From positions 1 to 6,741 of the forward strand of contig JALRCK010000119.1 of the NCBI GenBank assembly GCA_023262305.1: a DNA stretch of 6,741 nt. Reading direction: 5' to 3'. The notes under the pieces are model-generated. The model searched no databases. It had not been told where the DNA came from and was given only the letters and a program-made list of their open reading frames with translations. This stretch comes from Deltaproteobacteria bacterium. Lineage in GTDB: Bacteria > Bdellovibrionota_C > UBA2361 > OMII01. Both the position numbers and the translations under genes were made by a program. This document shows positions 1 to 5,261 of this stretch, piece by piece; positions within the stretch are counted from its first letter, which is position 1; each line of letters begins with the position of its first letter.

Positions 1-1
1 T

Positions 2-415
2 GTGAAAGCTCAACAGGGTAGCACCACACCAACCCCCGCTCCAACATCCACTCCGATACCGACCGCTACCAGCACGCCGACTCCTTACCCAACACAGCCG
101 GCTTACCCGACAGCAACCCCGACAGCAACCCCACCACCGATGGAGACACCTGTTGAGGAGAATCCTAACTCTATCTCCATCACCAGCGAGCGAACACGCA
201 CGAGGGTTTACATCTTCGGTGAGGTACTCGATTCGACGGACACACCGCAGGTGGGTGAGCCAATTCAGCTGTACTGTGGCGGTCGCCTAGTTACCACGAA
301 ACGGACGGACTCTGAAGGGTACTACGAGTTCGTGGTCAGACGCCCCGCCAAGCCGATACGATGCTTTGCTCAGGATTCAAACGGCGACCGTTCCCGAAGG
401 ATCACGGTTCGGTAG
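2..415 (+). CDS. C-terminal part of a Pro/Thr-rich, probably exported protein with a beta-sandwich-like end domain (5' partial)
   Basis: The frame is open to the left edge, so this is probably the tail of a larger protein. A GTG at base 2 is the first possible start inside the window, but nothing supports it. Numbered from that GTG, residues about 8-54 are a low-complexity Thr/Pro/Ala linker with repeated TPTP, TATP and PTPT motifs. Residues about 57-137 look like a small beta-sandwich domain of the carboxypeptidase-regulatory or Ig-like kind: V-x-I-F-G-E-V at 68-74, G-E-P-I at 85-88, then the D-S-E-G-Y-Y-E-F turn and strand at about 103-110. Such linkers usually join domains of surface or secreted proteins. 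No catalytic motif is visible, and the function is unknown. Two cysteines in the end domain (in LYCGG and IRCFA) could form a disulfide if exported. An intrinsic terminator lies 23 bp after the stop. Confidence 0.6.
   Translation: MKAQQGSTTPTPAPTSTPIPTATSTPTPYPTQPAYPTATPTATPPPMETPVEENPNSISITSERTRTRVYIFGEVLDSTDTPQVGEPIQLYCGGRLVTTKRTDSEGYYEFVVRRPAKPIRCFAQDSNGDRSRRITVR
106..129 (+). repeat. Two perfect tandem copies of a 12-bp unit in the Pro/Thr linker
   Basis: The unit CCCGACAGCAAC occurs at 106-117 and again at 118-129, followed by CCCACC. It encodes part of the PTATPTATP stretch. As the unit is a multiple of 3, copy-number change by slippage would lengthen or shorten the linker without a frameshift. 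Seen directly in the sequence. Confidence 0.8.
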
Positions 416-438
416 AGCCCTGCTCATCCCTATCTGCA

Positions 439-466
439 AAAGCTGCGGCAGTGATGCCGCAGCTTT
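439..466 (+). terminator. Intrinsic terminator after the Pro/Thr-rich gene
   Basis: A perfect 12-bp inverted repeat (AAAGCTGCGGCA at 439-450 and TGCCGCAGCTTT at 455-466) encloses the 4-base loop GTGA. The right arm ends in TTT and is followed by GTTGTG, a short imperfect U-rich tail. It lies 23 bp after the stop at 415. The arm begins with AAA and ends with TTT, so it could also work on the minus strand, but no minus-strand gene nearby needs it. Confidence 0.85.
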
Positions 467-586
467 GTTGTGCACAGGTACAGGGCATCCAAAACATATG
501 CCTACCACCACAAACGATCACGCTGTCATTCCCCGTATTCTCTAACGCCACGAAAGTGGTTACATTGCGGTCTTGACGGTACCTCT

Positions 587-1129
587 ATGCACTCGCCACA
601 CCACCAATCGGAGTCCCTCCACAGCGCTTCATTTTCGGCATCCCCTGACCGAGCACTAGCACTTTTGATTGAGCGCGGTGTGCTTATCGTCGAGGACGAT
701 CGTAGTAACCTTGAGGCTGTCGCATCCATATGCACCGATTATTGGAATATCCCTGAACAACGCGTGGCACTTCTGCATGTTCCTCCCGGCGCATCATTCG
801 CACACATCAGGGAGGAGGCCGAAGGAATTCTCAAGCATACCATGACCTCGACGGGTGCCTGCTTCGCAGGCGTTATTACAGACTACAACTTGAGCCCAAG
901 CATGACGTCGCTTGATGTATGGCGCGCTATGGACGTAACGTTCACGCATACCCCGTATGATGCCGCCTGGAGAAGAACAGCCAGAGTTCTCATGACGGCT
1001 GCAGCCGAAGAGGCACACATCTTGGGCGCCAAGACGGAGCGAGTGATCGATTCCCATATTCACAAACCGTTCAGGATCACCCAACTGGAGGGAGCTTTAA
1101 TCTCCTCAATCCTCGGGCGCATCGGTTAG
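587..1129 (+). CDS. Stand-alone response-regulator receiver-domain protein
   Basis: This is a CheY-type receiver domain with no visible output domain (180 aa from the chosen start). The motifs run in the right order: hydrophobic strand VLIV followed by acidic E36-D37-D38; predicted phosphoacceptor D99 in GVITDYN; T137 in VLMTAA, matching the conserved Thr/Ser; and K160-P161 in HKPF, matching the conserved Lys and cis-Pro. By family knowledge it would be phosphorylated by a histidine kinase and signal through a partner protein; no kinase is encoded here. The acidic pair to D99 spacing is about 61 residues, against about 44 in CheY, and D99 to T137 is about 38 against 30, so the fold carries insertions. 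Residues 1-25 are a Ser/His-rich tail. The frame is open from 470, inside the terminator's tail, so I chose ATG 587. No good Shine-Dalgarno is visible there, and the start is uncertain. Confidence 0.75.
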   Translation: MHSPHHQSESLHSASFSASPDRALALLIERGVLIVEDDRSNLEAVASICTDYWNIPEQRVALLHVPPGASFAHIREEAEGILKHTMTSTGACFAGVITDYNLSPSMTSLDVWRAMDVTFTHTPYDAAWRRTARVLMTAAAEEAHILGAKTERVIDSHIHKPFRITQLEGALISSILGRIG

Positions 1130-1190
1130 CACCATCTTCTATTTCGAACCGAAAAACTCCATATCGCCCCATTTTGACCACAGGGCTTAT

Positions 1191-1218
1191 TTGACTACCT
1201 CTCATCTGGATCGATAAT
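1191..1218 (+). promoter_or_regulatory. Sigma70-like promoter for the cupin-like orphan
   Basis: TTGACT (1191-1196) and GATAAT (1213-1218) each match the consensus at 5 of 6 positions, with a 16-bp spacer. The expected transcription start is near 1225, giving a leader of about 226 nt before the ATG at 1452. A second TTGACC at 1174-1179 has no good -10 partner. Confidence 0.6.
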
Positions 1219-1440
1219 CAGAGCATGTTTCAGAGGATTCGGGGCTTTCGTCCCTTCAGTGACAAGAACCAAGGTGACACGAGACCGTTCGATTTCAGGA
1301 GCCGCCTCACCGTGGCGACTTCGCACGGACAGGAGGACTTTGATACAAGCCTACACGTGTTCGGCTATAGTTTTCGAAGACCTCCTCAGCCCACGCCCTC
1401 CACCGATTCGCAAATACCAACCCCACATCCCGATGCACAA

Positions 1441-1446
1441 GAGAGG
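1441..1446 (+). promoter_or_regulatory. Shine-Dalgarno GAGAGG deciding the start at 1452
   Basis: GAGAGG lies 5 nt before the ATG at 1452. The alternative in-frame GTG at 1446 falls inside this site and has no site of its own, so ATG 1452 is preferred. Confidence 0.7.
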
Positions 1447-1451
1447 TGACC

Positions 1452-2060
1452 ATGTGTTCCTTCGCTCATATTAATCAGGCCCCTATTTTCAACGAAGTGC
1501 TCGGTACAACGGTGCCTCCTCAATGGGATAAGCTGATTCAAAGACATTTCGCTACCACACCTGATACTTCACTGGTTGGTATCAACCGCACTCTGTATGC
1601 ATCTCCCTTTGCAAACACAGCAGTAGAGAGTCGATCATCCCACCACGTGGCGGTGCACGGCGAGATCTGGAAAGCAGCTCAGGAGGCCGGGAAGACCCCT
1701 CCTGCTCGCACATTCAAGGTTACCGGATATGCACAGATGTATGTCGTATCGGGAGCAGGAGAGATTGTTAAAAACGGCGCGCTTATTAACCTCCGCCCAG
1801 GTGAAAAGGTTTCATTTAGGTCAGGGGAAACTTTTTCGCTCCCCTACAACAGTGCCCTGACACTGTTTGTGCGAAACGAAGGAGCGACGTTTGAGGTATC
1901 TACCTCCAGTCCGAAGCTTTCTGCACTCTGCCCTCCCTCACCGGAGCAGGTCGCTATCACCCGATCGATGCTCGGTGTTTCTCCTCACTATGCTGAGTCT
2001 CGGTTGTCCGGCAGTGAGGTCACATCGTCTCGCGGATACGCTCGATCAAGGGCCGGATAA
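1452..2060 (+). CDS. Hypothetical protein with a possible cupin-like beta domain
   Basis: I do not recognise this 202-aa protein. Its centre (about residues 88-150) reads like a small jellyroll: a strand with YVVSGAGEI, a turn GALINLRPGE, a strand KVSFRSGETFSLP, then ALTLFVRNEGATFEV. The 'PGE' turn and the run of short hydrophobic strands resemble cupin domains, but the His/Glu metal ligands of classical cupins are not evident there, so enzyme activity cannot be claimed. Residues 1-80 hold several aromatic and His residues (for example SSHHVAVHGEIW at 62-73), and the C-terminal 50 residues are Ser/Arg-rich and probably disordered. No signal peptide or membrane segment is seen. The start is ATG 1452 with a good Shine-Dalgarno. 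It is transcribed alone from the promoter at 1191-1218 and faces the HPF-like gene across a 22-bp gap with no clear terminator. Confidence 0.6.
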   Translation: MCSFAHINQAPIFNEVLGTTVPPQWDKLIQRHFATTPDTSLVGINRTLYASPFANTAVESRSSHHVAVHGEIWKAAQEAGKTPPARTFKVTGYAQMYVVSGAGEIVKNGALINLRPGEKVSFRSGETFSLPYNSALTLFVRNEGATFEVSTSSPKLSALCPPSPEQVAITRSMLGVSPHYAESRLSGSEVTSSRGYARSRAG

Positions 2061-2082
2061 AGCACCCTCAAGACCAGCTCGC

Positions 2083-2472
2083 TCAATCAACTTGCTGTTC
2101 AGGTCGGTTCTCAAATCGCTCCTGCTCATGTCGAGCAGCTTTTGCGCCCCGCTTCGCCTGATGCCCCTCAAGCTGTCGCCGAGCTGCTCTAAATGCATCC
2201 CGCATCGCAACATACACATCCTCATGCGCGTGATTGAGCTCGGGGTCGTGGCTCACCTCAATATCGAGACCGGGAAGATGCATCTTTATCGAGACGTGAT
2301 AGATGTTTCCCTGGTGATGATGCCGATGGCGACTCTCTATCAGCATCTTGCCGCGCATGATATCGCCACTTAAGCGACCGAGCCTGCTCAGCAACTCCTC
2401 GCCACGTACACGAACAGCCTCCGAGGGCTCCATCGAATGAAAGACAACTGAGAACTTTCCAAGGTCAACCAT
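2083..2472 (-). CDS. HPF/RaiA-family ribosome-associated protein (short form)
   Basis: This 129-aa protein fits the HPF/RaiA (sigma-54 modulation, S30AE) family. Members bind the 30S decoding region and put ribosomes into an inactive, hibernating state in stationary phase or stress. The N-terminal strand KFSVVFHSMEPSEAVR leads into a helix (20-34). Next come a strand KMLIESRHRHHH (42-53), a strand IYHVSIKMHLPG (57-68), and the typical helix HEDVYVAMRDAFRAARRQLEGH (83-104). It matches the sub-type with clustered histidines (49, 51-53, 59, 65, 75, 81, 83). It is close to the length of short HPF and lacks the long-form dimerisation domain; the last 25 residues are a charged Arg/Gln/Glu tail. An in-frame TAA lies four codons upstream of ATG 2472, fixing the longest possible start. 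No good Shine-Dalgarno or promoter is visible. The gene is divergent from the BON gene. Direct ribosome binding is inferred from the family. Confidence 0.8.
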   Translation of the reverse strand: MVDLGKFSVVFHSMEPSEAVRVRGEELLSRLGRLSGDIMRGKMLIESRHRHHHQGNIYHVSIKMHLPGLDIEVSHDPELNHAHEDVYVAMRDAFRAARRQLEGHQAKRGAKAARHEQERFENRPEQQVD

Positions 2473-2646
2473 AGTGTGCGTTTACGTTGAGTGTATCCCC
2501 CTATACTGCCTCACGAGCGAACCTCCCTCCATGTTTGAGATCACCATCAGAGATCTCTCAGCTACATTCTCGGTCATACCCATCTTCTACCTCATGCCCC
2601 ACACTCATCACCAACTGACACACGGCTACTGCATAAGAGGGACACT
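2473..2646. promoter_or_regulatory. Divergent intergenic region between the HPF-like and BON genes
   Basis: This 174-bp stretch must hold the promoters of both flanking genes. I see a 10-bp palindrome AGAGATCTCT at 2550-2559, a TTGAGA at 2535-2540 and a TACATT at 2563-2568, but their 22-bp spacing is too long for a confident sigma70 promoter. On the minus strand a TATAGG lies near 2507, without a clear -35. No gene is supported inside it. Confidence 0.4.
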
Positions 2647-3150
2647 ATGCGACAAACAACTGAAAGACTCTTCCGAGGATATTCCTCTCCTGCTCCTCGA
2701 ATAGGACTAACTTTTATTGCCGGTGTCGCTGTAGGCGCCGCACTCACATATCTGATTGAGCCTCGCTTGCGCCTTCGGCGACAAGCACTCTTGCGAGATA
2801 AGACCGTTAGCTTTGCACATCAATCACTCACACTCGGCTCTAAGCTGGCTCGACACACTCGCAATCGCCTGCAGGGTCTGGTCGCAATAACAAGCGATCT
2901 CCTTCGACCCGAGGGAATCGACTCCGATGCCAAGATCGAATCACGTATACGCTCTGCTCTCGGGCGAGCTACCCGCCACGCTCACTCGGTTTCAGTGACC
3001 GTCGACCGCGGAAGAGTCTCTCTTCGAGGTTCTCTTGCTCCTCACGAGGCTGGAGTCGTTATCCGCACAACGGAACGTGTCAAAGGGGTCAAAAAAGTGG
3101 AGAATCTCCTAACCCCCCCAGCAGAGGAGGGGCAATCACCAATTCAATAA
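2647..3150 (+). CDS. Membrane-anchored single BON-domain protein
   Basis: This 167-aa protein has one transmembrane segment near the N-terminus (about 19-37, Gly/Ala-rich IGLTFIAGVAVGAALTYL). A strongly basic stretch, EPRLRLRRQALLRDK, follows at 38-52. A BON domain spans about 93-156, with the family's DAKIESRIRSAL start, the GRVSLRG core (122-128), and the RVKGVKKVENLL end. By family knowledge BON domains bind membranes or ligands and occur in envelope-stress proteins such as OsmY. This one-domain form with an N-terminal 'GAALTYLIEP + basic helix' anchor is a common uncharacterised arrangement. The basic stretch right after the membrane segment suggests the BON domain faces the cytoplasm (positive-inside rule; inference). 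Shine-Dalgarno AGAGGG (2636-2641) sits 5 nt before ATG 2647. It is probably a single gene, with rnhA 81 bp downstream under its own likely promoter. Confidence 0.8.
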   Translation: MRQTTERLFRGYSSPAPRIGLTFIAGVAVGAALTYLIEPRLRLRRQALLRDKTVSFAHQSLTLGSKLARHTRNRLQGLVAITSDLLRPEGIDSDAKIESRIRSALGRATRHAHSVSVTVDRGRVSLRGSLAPHEAGVVIRTTERVKGVKKVENLLTPPAEEGQSPIQ

Positions 3151-3174
3151 TGTGGAGAACCTACAATCGAGCCC

Positions 3175-3203
3175 TTTCCGCTCAGTGAGGCTCTCGCTAC
3201 AAT
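3175..3203 (+). promoter_or_regulatory. Probable promoter of rnhA
   Basis: TACAAT (3198-3203) is a 5-of-6 match to the -10 consensus. A poor -35, TTTCCG (3175-3180), lies 17 bp upstream. The predicted transcription start is near 3210, giving a leader of about 22 nt before ATG 3232. The -35 is weak, so an activator or basal low expression is possible. Confidence 0.4.
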
Positions 3204-3231
3204 GGCGCTGAAATAGCGTTGTTGTGGTCTT

Positions 3232-3696
3232 ATGTCCGAAATAGAAACAGAGAAAAAAAAGAGAATAGAGATCTACACGGACGGGGCTTGCTCGGGCAAT
3301 CCGGGACCCGGTGGATGGGGAGCCATACTGCGATTTCAGGGAAGCGAGAAAGAGCTCTCCGGTGGACAACCGTCAACCACGAACAATCAAATGGAGCTTC
3401 AGGCTGCCATCGAGGCTCTCAAGGCACTCAAAGAGTCGTGTGTGGTCGACCTCTACACAGACTCTCAGTACCTTAGGCAGGGAATCACCCAGTGGATCCA
3501 CAACTGGAAGAGAAACGGATGGAAGACCACCGATAAGAAACCTGTGAAGAACCAAGAGCTCTGGGTTTCACTCGATGAACTGGTGAAGATACACTCAATT
3601 ACCTGGCATTGGCTCAAGGGACACGCTGGACACCCTGAGAACGAGCGATGCGATGAGCTTGCACGAAACGAAATAGATCGGCTCAGAGAACGATAG
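3232..3696 (+). CDS. rnhA: Ribonuclease HI
   Basis: This enzyme cuts the RNA strand of RNA-DNA hybrids in the cytoplasm, removing R-loops, Okazaki primers and misplaced ribonucleotides. The 154-aa sequence is complete and near the E. coli length (155 aa). All active-site residues are visible, each 7 positions later than in E. coli RNase HI: D17 ([17 protein letters not shown]), E55 ([13 protein letters not shown]), D77 (YTDSQYL), H131 ([15 protein letters not shown]) and D141. The basic protrusion that grips the hybrid is present at about 88-107 ([20 protein letters not shown]). The start is ATG 3232, after a predicted 22-nt leader with only a poor Shine-Dalgarno. The N-terminus carries about seven extra charged residues (SEIETEKKK) before the first strand. 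Nothing is missing or broken, so this is a normal housekeeping copy. Confidence 0.97.
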   Translation: MSEIETEKKKRIEIYTDGACSGNPGPGGWGAILRFQGSEKELSGGQPSTTNNQMELQAAIEALKALKESCVVDLYTDSQYLRQGITQWIHNWKRNGWKTTDKKPVKNQELWVSLDELVKIHSITWHWLKGHAGHPENERCDELARNEIDRLRER

Positions 3697-3711
3697 TCTC
3701 CCTTTCCGGCC

Positions 3712-3727
3712 TGTGAGCATCCTCACA
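3712..3727. promoter_or_regulatory. CRP-type palindrome TGTGA-N6-TCACA upstream of the lipoprotein gene
   Basis: TGTGAGCATCCTCACA contains both half-sites of the E. coli CRP consensus (TGTGA at 3712-3716, TCACA at 3723-3727) with exactly 6 bp between them. It lies between rnhA and the lipoprotein gene. If the weak -10 TAACCT at 3749-3754 is used (start near 3761), the palindrome centre would be at -41.5, the class II activator position. The same bases form a 6-bp stem with a 4-base loop, but no T-tract follows, so a terminator role for rnhA is unlikely. No CRP gene is visible here, so the regulator is inferred. Confidence 0.4.
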
Positions 3728-3733
3728 CGTACG

Positions 3734-3749
3734 AGCGCCGGCATGCGCT
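3734..3749. repeat. Short inverted repeat in the lipoprotein promoter region
   Basis: AGCGC (3734-3738) and GCGCT (3745-3749) flank the 6 bases CGGCAT. It is a 5-bp stem with no T-run, lying between the CRP-type site and the putative -10. It may be an operator or chance. Confidence 0.25.
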
Positions 3750-3779
3750 AACCTTTGCGAGACACACCACGCTAGCAAC

Positions 3780-3784
3780 GGAGG
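3780..3784 (+). promoter_or_regulatory. Shine-Dalgarno GGAGG of the lipoprotein gene
   Basis: GGAGG lies 4 nt before ATG 3789. The next in-frame ATG (3801) would be 16 nt away, so 3789 is chosen. Confidence 0.7.
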
Positions 3785-3788
3785 CTCT

Positions 3789-4007
3789 ATGTACACACGT
3801 ATGATGATCGTTTCTGCCCTCATTATTTCGGTAGTCTCAACGAGTGGGTGCGCGACGCGCTCATCCGTGACGAAGGCTCACGACGAGGCCCGTGATGCAC
3901 ACCGAATCGCTGAGCAAGCTCTCTCAACGGCACAAGAGGCGAACAACCGTTCCATTCGCACTGAGGAGATGGTGAATCGAAGCTTCCGACATTCAATGCG
4001 CAAATAA
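3789..4007 (+). CDS. Alanine-zipper murein lipoprotein (Lpp/OprI-like)
   Basis: This 72-aa precursor has a signal peptide (about 1-20, with R4 and a hydrophobic run MMIVSALIISVVS) ending in a lipobox-like S-T-S-G-C with C21 as the lipidated cysteine. The lipobox is slightly atypical (T/S instead of the usual L/A). The +2 residue is A22, not Asp, which fits sorting to the outer membrane by the E. coli Lol rule. The mature chain of about 52 residues is one helix with Ala at 30, 34, 37, 41, 44, 48 and 51, a strict alternating 4-3 spacing continued by S55, T58, V62, S65 and S69. This is the alanine-zipper coiled coil of Lpp and OprI. The chain ends in R-K, and K72 is where Lpp is joined to peptidoglycan. 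The next gene, 8 bp away, is an L,D-transpeptidase of the group that makes this bond. Its role as an outer membrane tether is inferred from these features; overall similarity to Lpp was not measured. Confidence 0.8.
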   Translation: MYTRMMIVSALIISVVSTSGCATRSSVTKAHDEARDAHRIAEQALSTAQEANNRSIRTEEMVNRSFRHSMRK

Positions 4008-4015
4008 GCTCAATC

Positions 4016-4957
4016 ATGGCGGTGCCTCTTGGAGGGGCGCGAGTAGCGCTCATGGTTGCGGCAACCTGCTGGGCACTCGCCTCAGGTCACGCTGAGGAGC
4101 TCTCACTGCCTGCTCATAAGGGCGACTCAGTAGTGGGAGATGTTCGCTACACCATGGTGTGGCACGGAGATTCTCTGCTGGATATCGCGCGCACTTTTGA
4201 CATCGGATACGGTCAGATAATTCGCGCTAACCCTCGACTCAACCGGTGGATTCCTCGCGTTGGCGCGGAGGTTGTGCTGCCATCTATGTACATCCTTCCC
4301 CGTGGGGAGCGTCGCGGTATCATTTTAAACCTCGCCGAGTTGAGGCTCTACTACTATCCCCCACGAGGCACCACCGTGCACACCTTCCCTGTCAGCGTTG
4401 GCGATTACGACTGGCGAACCCCCCTCGGAAAAACCAAGGTGGTCGCAAAGCAGGTTGACCCGCCGTGGTATCCACCCAAGAGTATTCGGGCAGAGCATCT
4501 TGAGGACGGAGACGAATTACCAGCGATGATCCCGGGGGGGCATCCAGATAACCCGCTCGGTCACTTCGCCCTGAAGCTTGGGATCCCTGGGTATCTCATC
4601 CACGGCACCGACCACCGCCGCTCTTATGGAATCGGCATGCGAGTCAGTCATGGGTGCGTGCGCCTCTACCCCGAGGATATAGAAACTCTCTATTCACTTG
4701 TCTCTGTTGGAACCCCCGTCACGATTGTTGACCAACCAATCAAAGCGGGATGGCGAGGTGATGAACTCTATCTCGAAGTGCATCATCCCCTAGGCGAGGA
4801 GGGCGAGGAGGACTTTATCGAGCCTGACCTTAATGATGTGATTAATGTCCTATCACCCCTTATCGGACCCCACGTTGAGGTCGATGCGGACCAAGTCGAT
4901 GCTGCTGTACGATTGGGCGATGGGCTACCTATCGTAGCTGCCCGACGCGCACCGTAG
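4016..4957 (+). CDS. Periplasmic L,D-transpeptidase with LysM domain (ErfK/YbiS/YcfS group)
   Basis: This 313-aa protein has a Sec signal peptide (about 1-26, cleavage after SGHA). A LysM-type peptidoglycan-binding segment (about 45-94) contains YTMVWHGDSLLDIARTF, IIRANP and VVLPSMYILP. The YkuD catalytic domain (about 100-238) has H196 in YLIHGT and the motif S211-H212-G213-C214-V215-R216, with C214 as the nucleophile. After it comes the KAGWRGDELYLEVHHPL segment (243-259) seen in the ErfK/YbiS/YcfS/YnhG proteins. Known members of that group join meso-diaminopimelate of peptidoglycan to the C-terminal Lys of Braun lipoprotein, or make 3-3 crosslinks. The gene starts 8 bp after the lipoprotein stop with no clear Shine-Dalgarno, so translation is probably coupled. 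ATG 4052 has GGAGGG 15 nt upstream but would shorten the signal peptide too far. The acidic C-terminal tail (about 260-313) is not part of the known domains. Lipoprotein attachment is inferred from context. Confidence 0.9.
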   Translation: MAVPLGGARVALMVAATCWALASGHAEELSLPAHKGDSVVGDVRYTMVWHGDSLLDIARTFDIGYGQIIRANPRLNRWIPRVGAEVVLPSMYILPRGERRGIILNLAELRLYYYPPRGTTVHTFPVSVGDYDWRTPLGKTKVVAKQVDPPWYPPKSIRAEHLEDGDELPAMIPGGHPDNPLGHFALKLGIPGYLIHGTDHRRSYGIGMRVSHGCVRLYPEDIETLYSLVSVGTPVTIVDQPIKAGWRGDELYLEVHHPLGEEGEEDFIEPDLNDVINVLSPLIGPHVEVDADQVDAAVRLGDGLPIVAARRAP

Positions 4958-5000
4958 TCTCGTGCATTACCGCCCCCCAACCCTAGCACCTCATCCGGGA

Positions 5001-5261
5001 TCACAAGCATCGAGGCAACCGACACGCCGGATATTCCTCTTCAGGAGTATCAGTCCCAGGGCAAGGAGAATACGGCTTCGTGTCCGGGCTCGGCGGCGTG
5101 TGTGATGGGTAATGAGGGCTCTCCTGTGGAGGCGCCGTCGTTGGACGCTCTTCTTCGGGCTTAACAGGGGTTGCAGGTTCCGAAGCAACTCTGGCGCACC
5201 TCGGAGGGACAAGAGCACTGAGATCAGAAGACTCGCACCTATTGGATTGCTTACATATCAT
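5001..5261 (-). CDS. Small Pro/Cys-rich hypothetical protein, overlapping the upstream gene
   Basis: I do not recognise this 86-codon frame. ATG 5261 lies inside the end of the upstream 491-codon gene: the two overlap by 11 bp around ATGATATGTAA. It is preceded by a perfect AAGGAGG with a 6-nt spacer, the strongest ribosome-binding site in the window. This start, rather than an in-frame ATG at 5282, gives a coupled second gene. The product would hold about 22% proline (19 of 86), mostly in residues 29-83 with PP, SPD and PEEE runs. It has six cysteines (3, 9, 22, 67, 80, 85) and no signal peptide or membrane segment. The middle is Pro/Glu/Thr/Ser-rich and probably disordered. No homology is claimed, and the low complexity means it could be a non-functional frame with a chance ribosome site. 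It ends 43 bp from the convergent transpeptidase gene. Confidence 0.45.
   Translation of the reverse strand: MICKQSNRCESSDLSALVPPRCARVASEPATPVKPEEERPTTAPPQESPHYPSHTPPSPDTKPYSPCPGTDTPEEEYPACRLPRCL

Larger units (their letters stand above)
1130..1451. other. 322-bp stretch without a convincing gene; contains a promoter and a long leader
   Basis: The stretch separates the receiver gene from the cupin-like orphan. It holds a good sigma70-like promoter at 1191-1218, then about 226 nt of probable untranslated leader. An open frame of 74 codons runs from the ATG at 1225 to a TGA at 1447-1449, two bases before the next start. It has no ribosome-binding site and no recognisable sequence. A weak 6-bp inverted repeat (TCGGTT/AACCGA) just after the receiver stop has a long loop and no T-tract, so I do not call it a terminator. 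Confidence 0.5.

Noticed and set aside
470..586. An N-terminal extension of the receiver protein up to ATG 470
   Set aside because: It would start in the tail of the intrinsic terminator, and the added 39 residues (basic, His/Tyr-rich) do not resemble a receiver domain or a signal peptide.
1332..1474. AGGAGG (about 1332) followed by a TTG that opens a frame to 1474
   Set aside because: The spacer is only 3 nt, the start codon is weak, and the frame runs across the well-supported start at 1452.
1867..2373. A 168-codon + strand ORF across the end of the cupin-like gene and most of the HPF-like gene
   Set aside because: It is antisense to the recognisable HPF-like protein and out of frame with the upstream gene, with no family resemblance. 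It is a shadow.
3712..3727. The 6-bp hairpin after rnhA as an intrinsic terminator
   Set aside because: It has a short stem and no T-run; the palindrome fits a CRP-type operator better.
4991..5218. A 75-codon minus-strand ORF with many Arg and Leu
   Set aside because: It shares the stretch with the Pro/Cys-rich frame, which alone has a strong Shine-Dalgarno. The Arg/Leu content is what the alternate frame of Pro-rich DNA would give.
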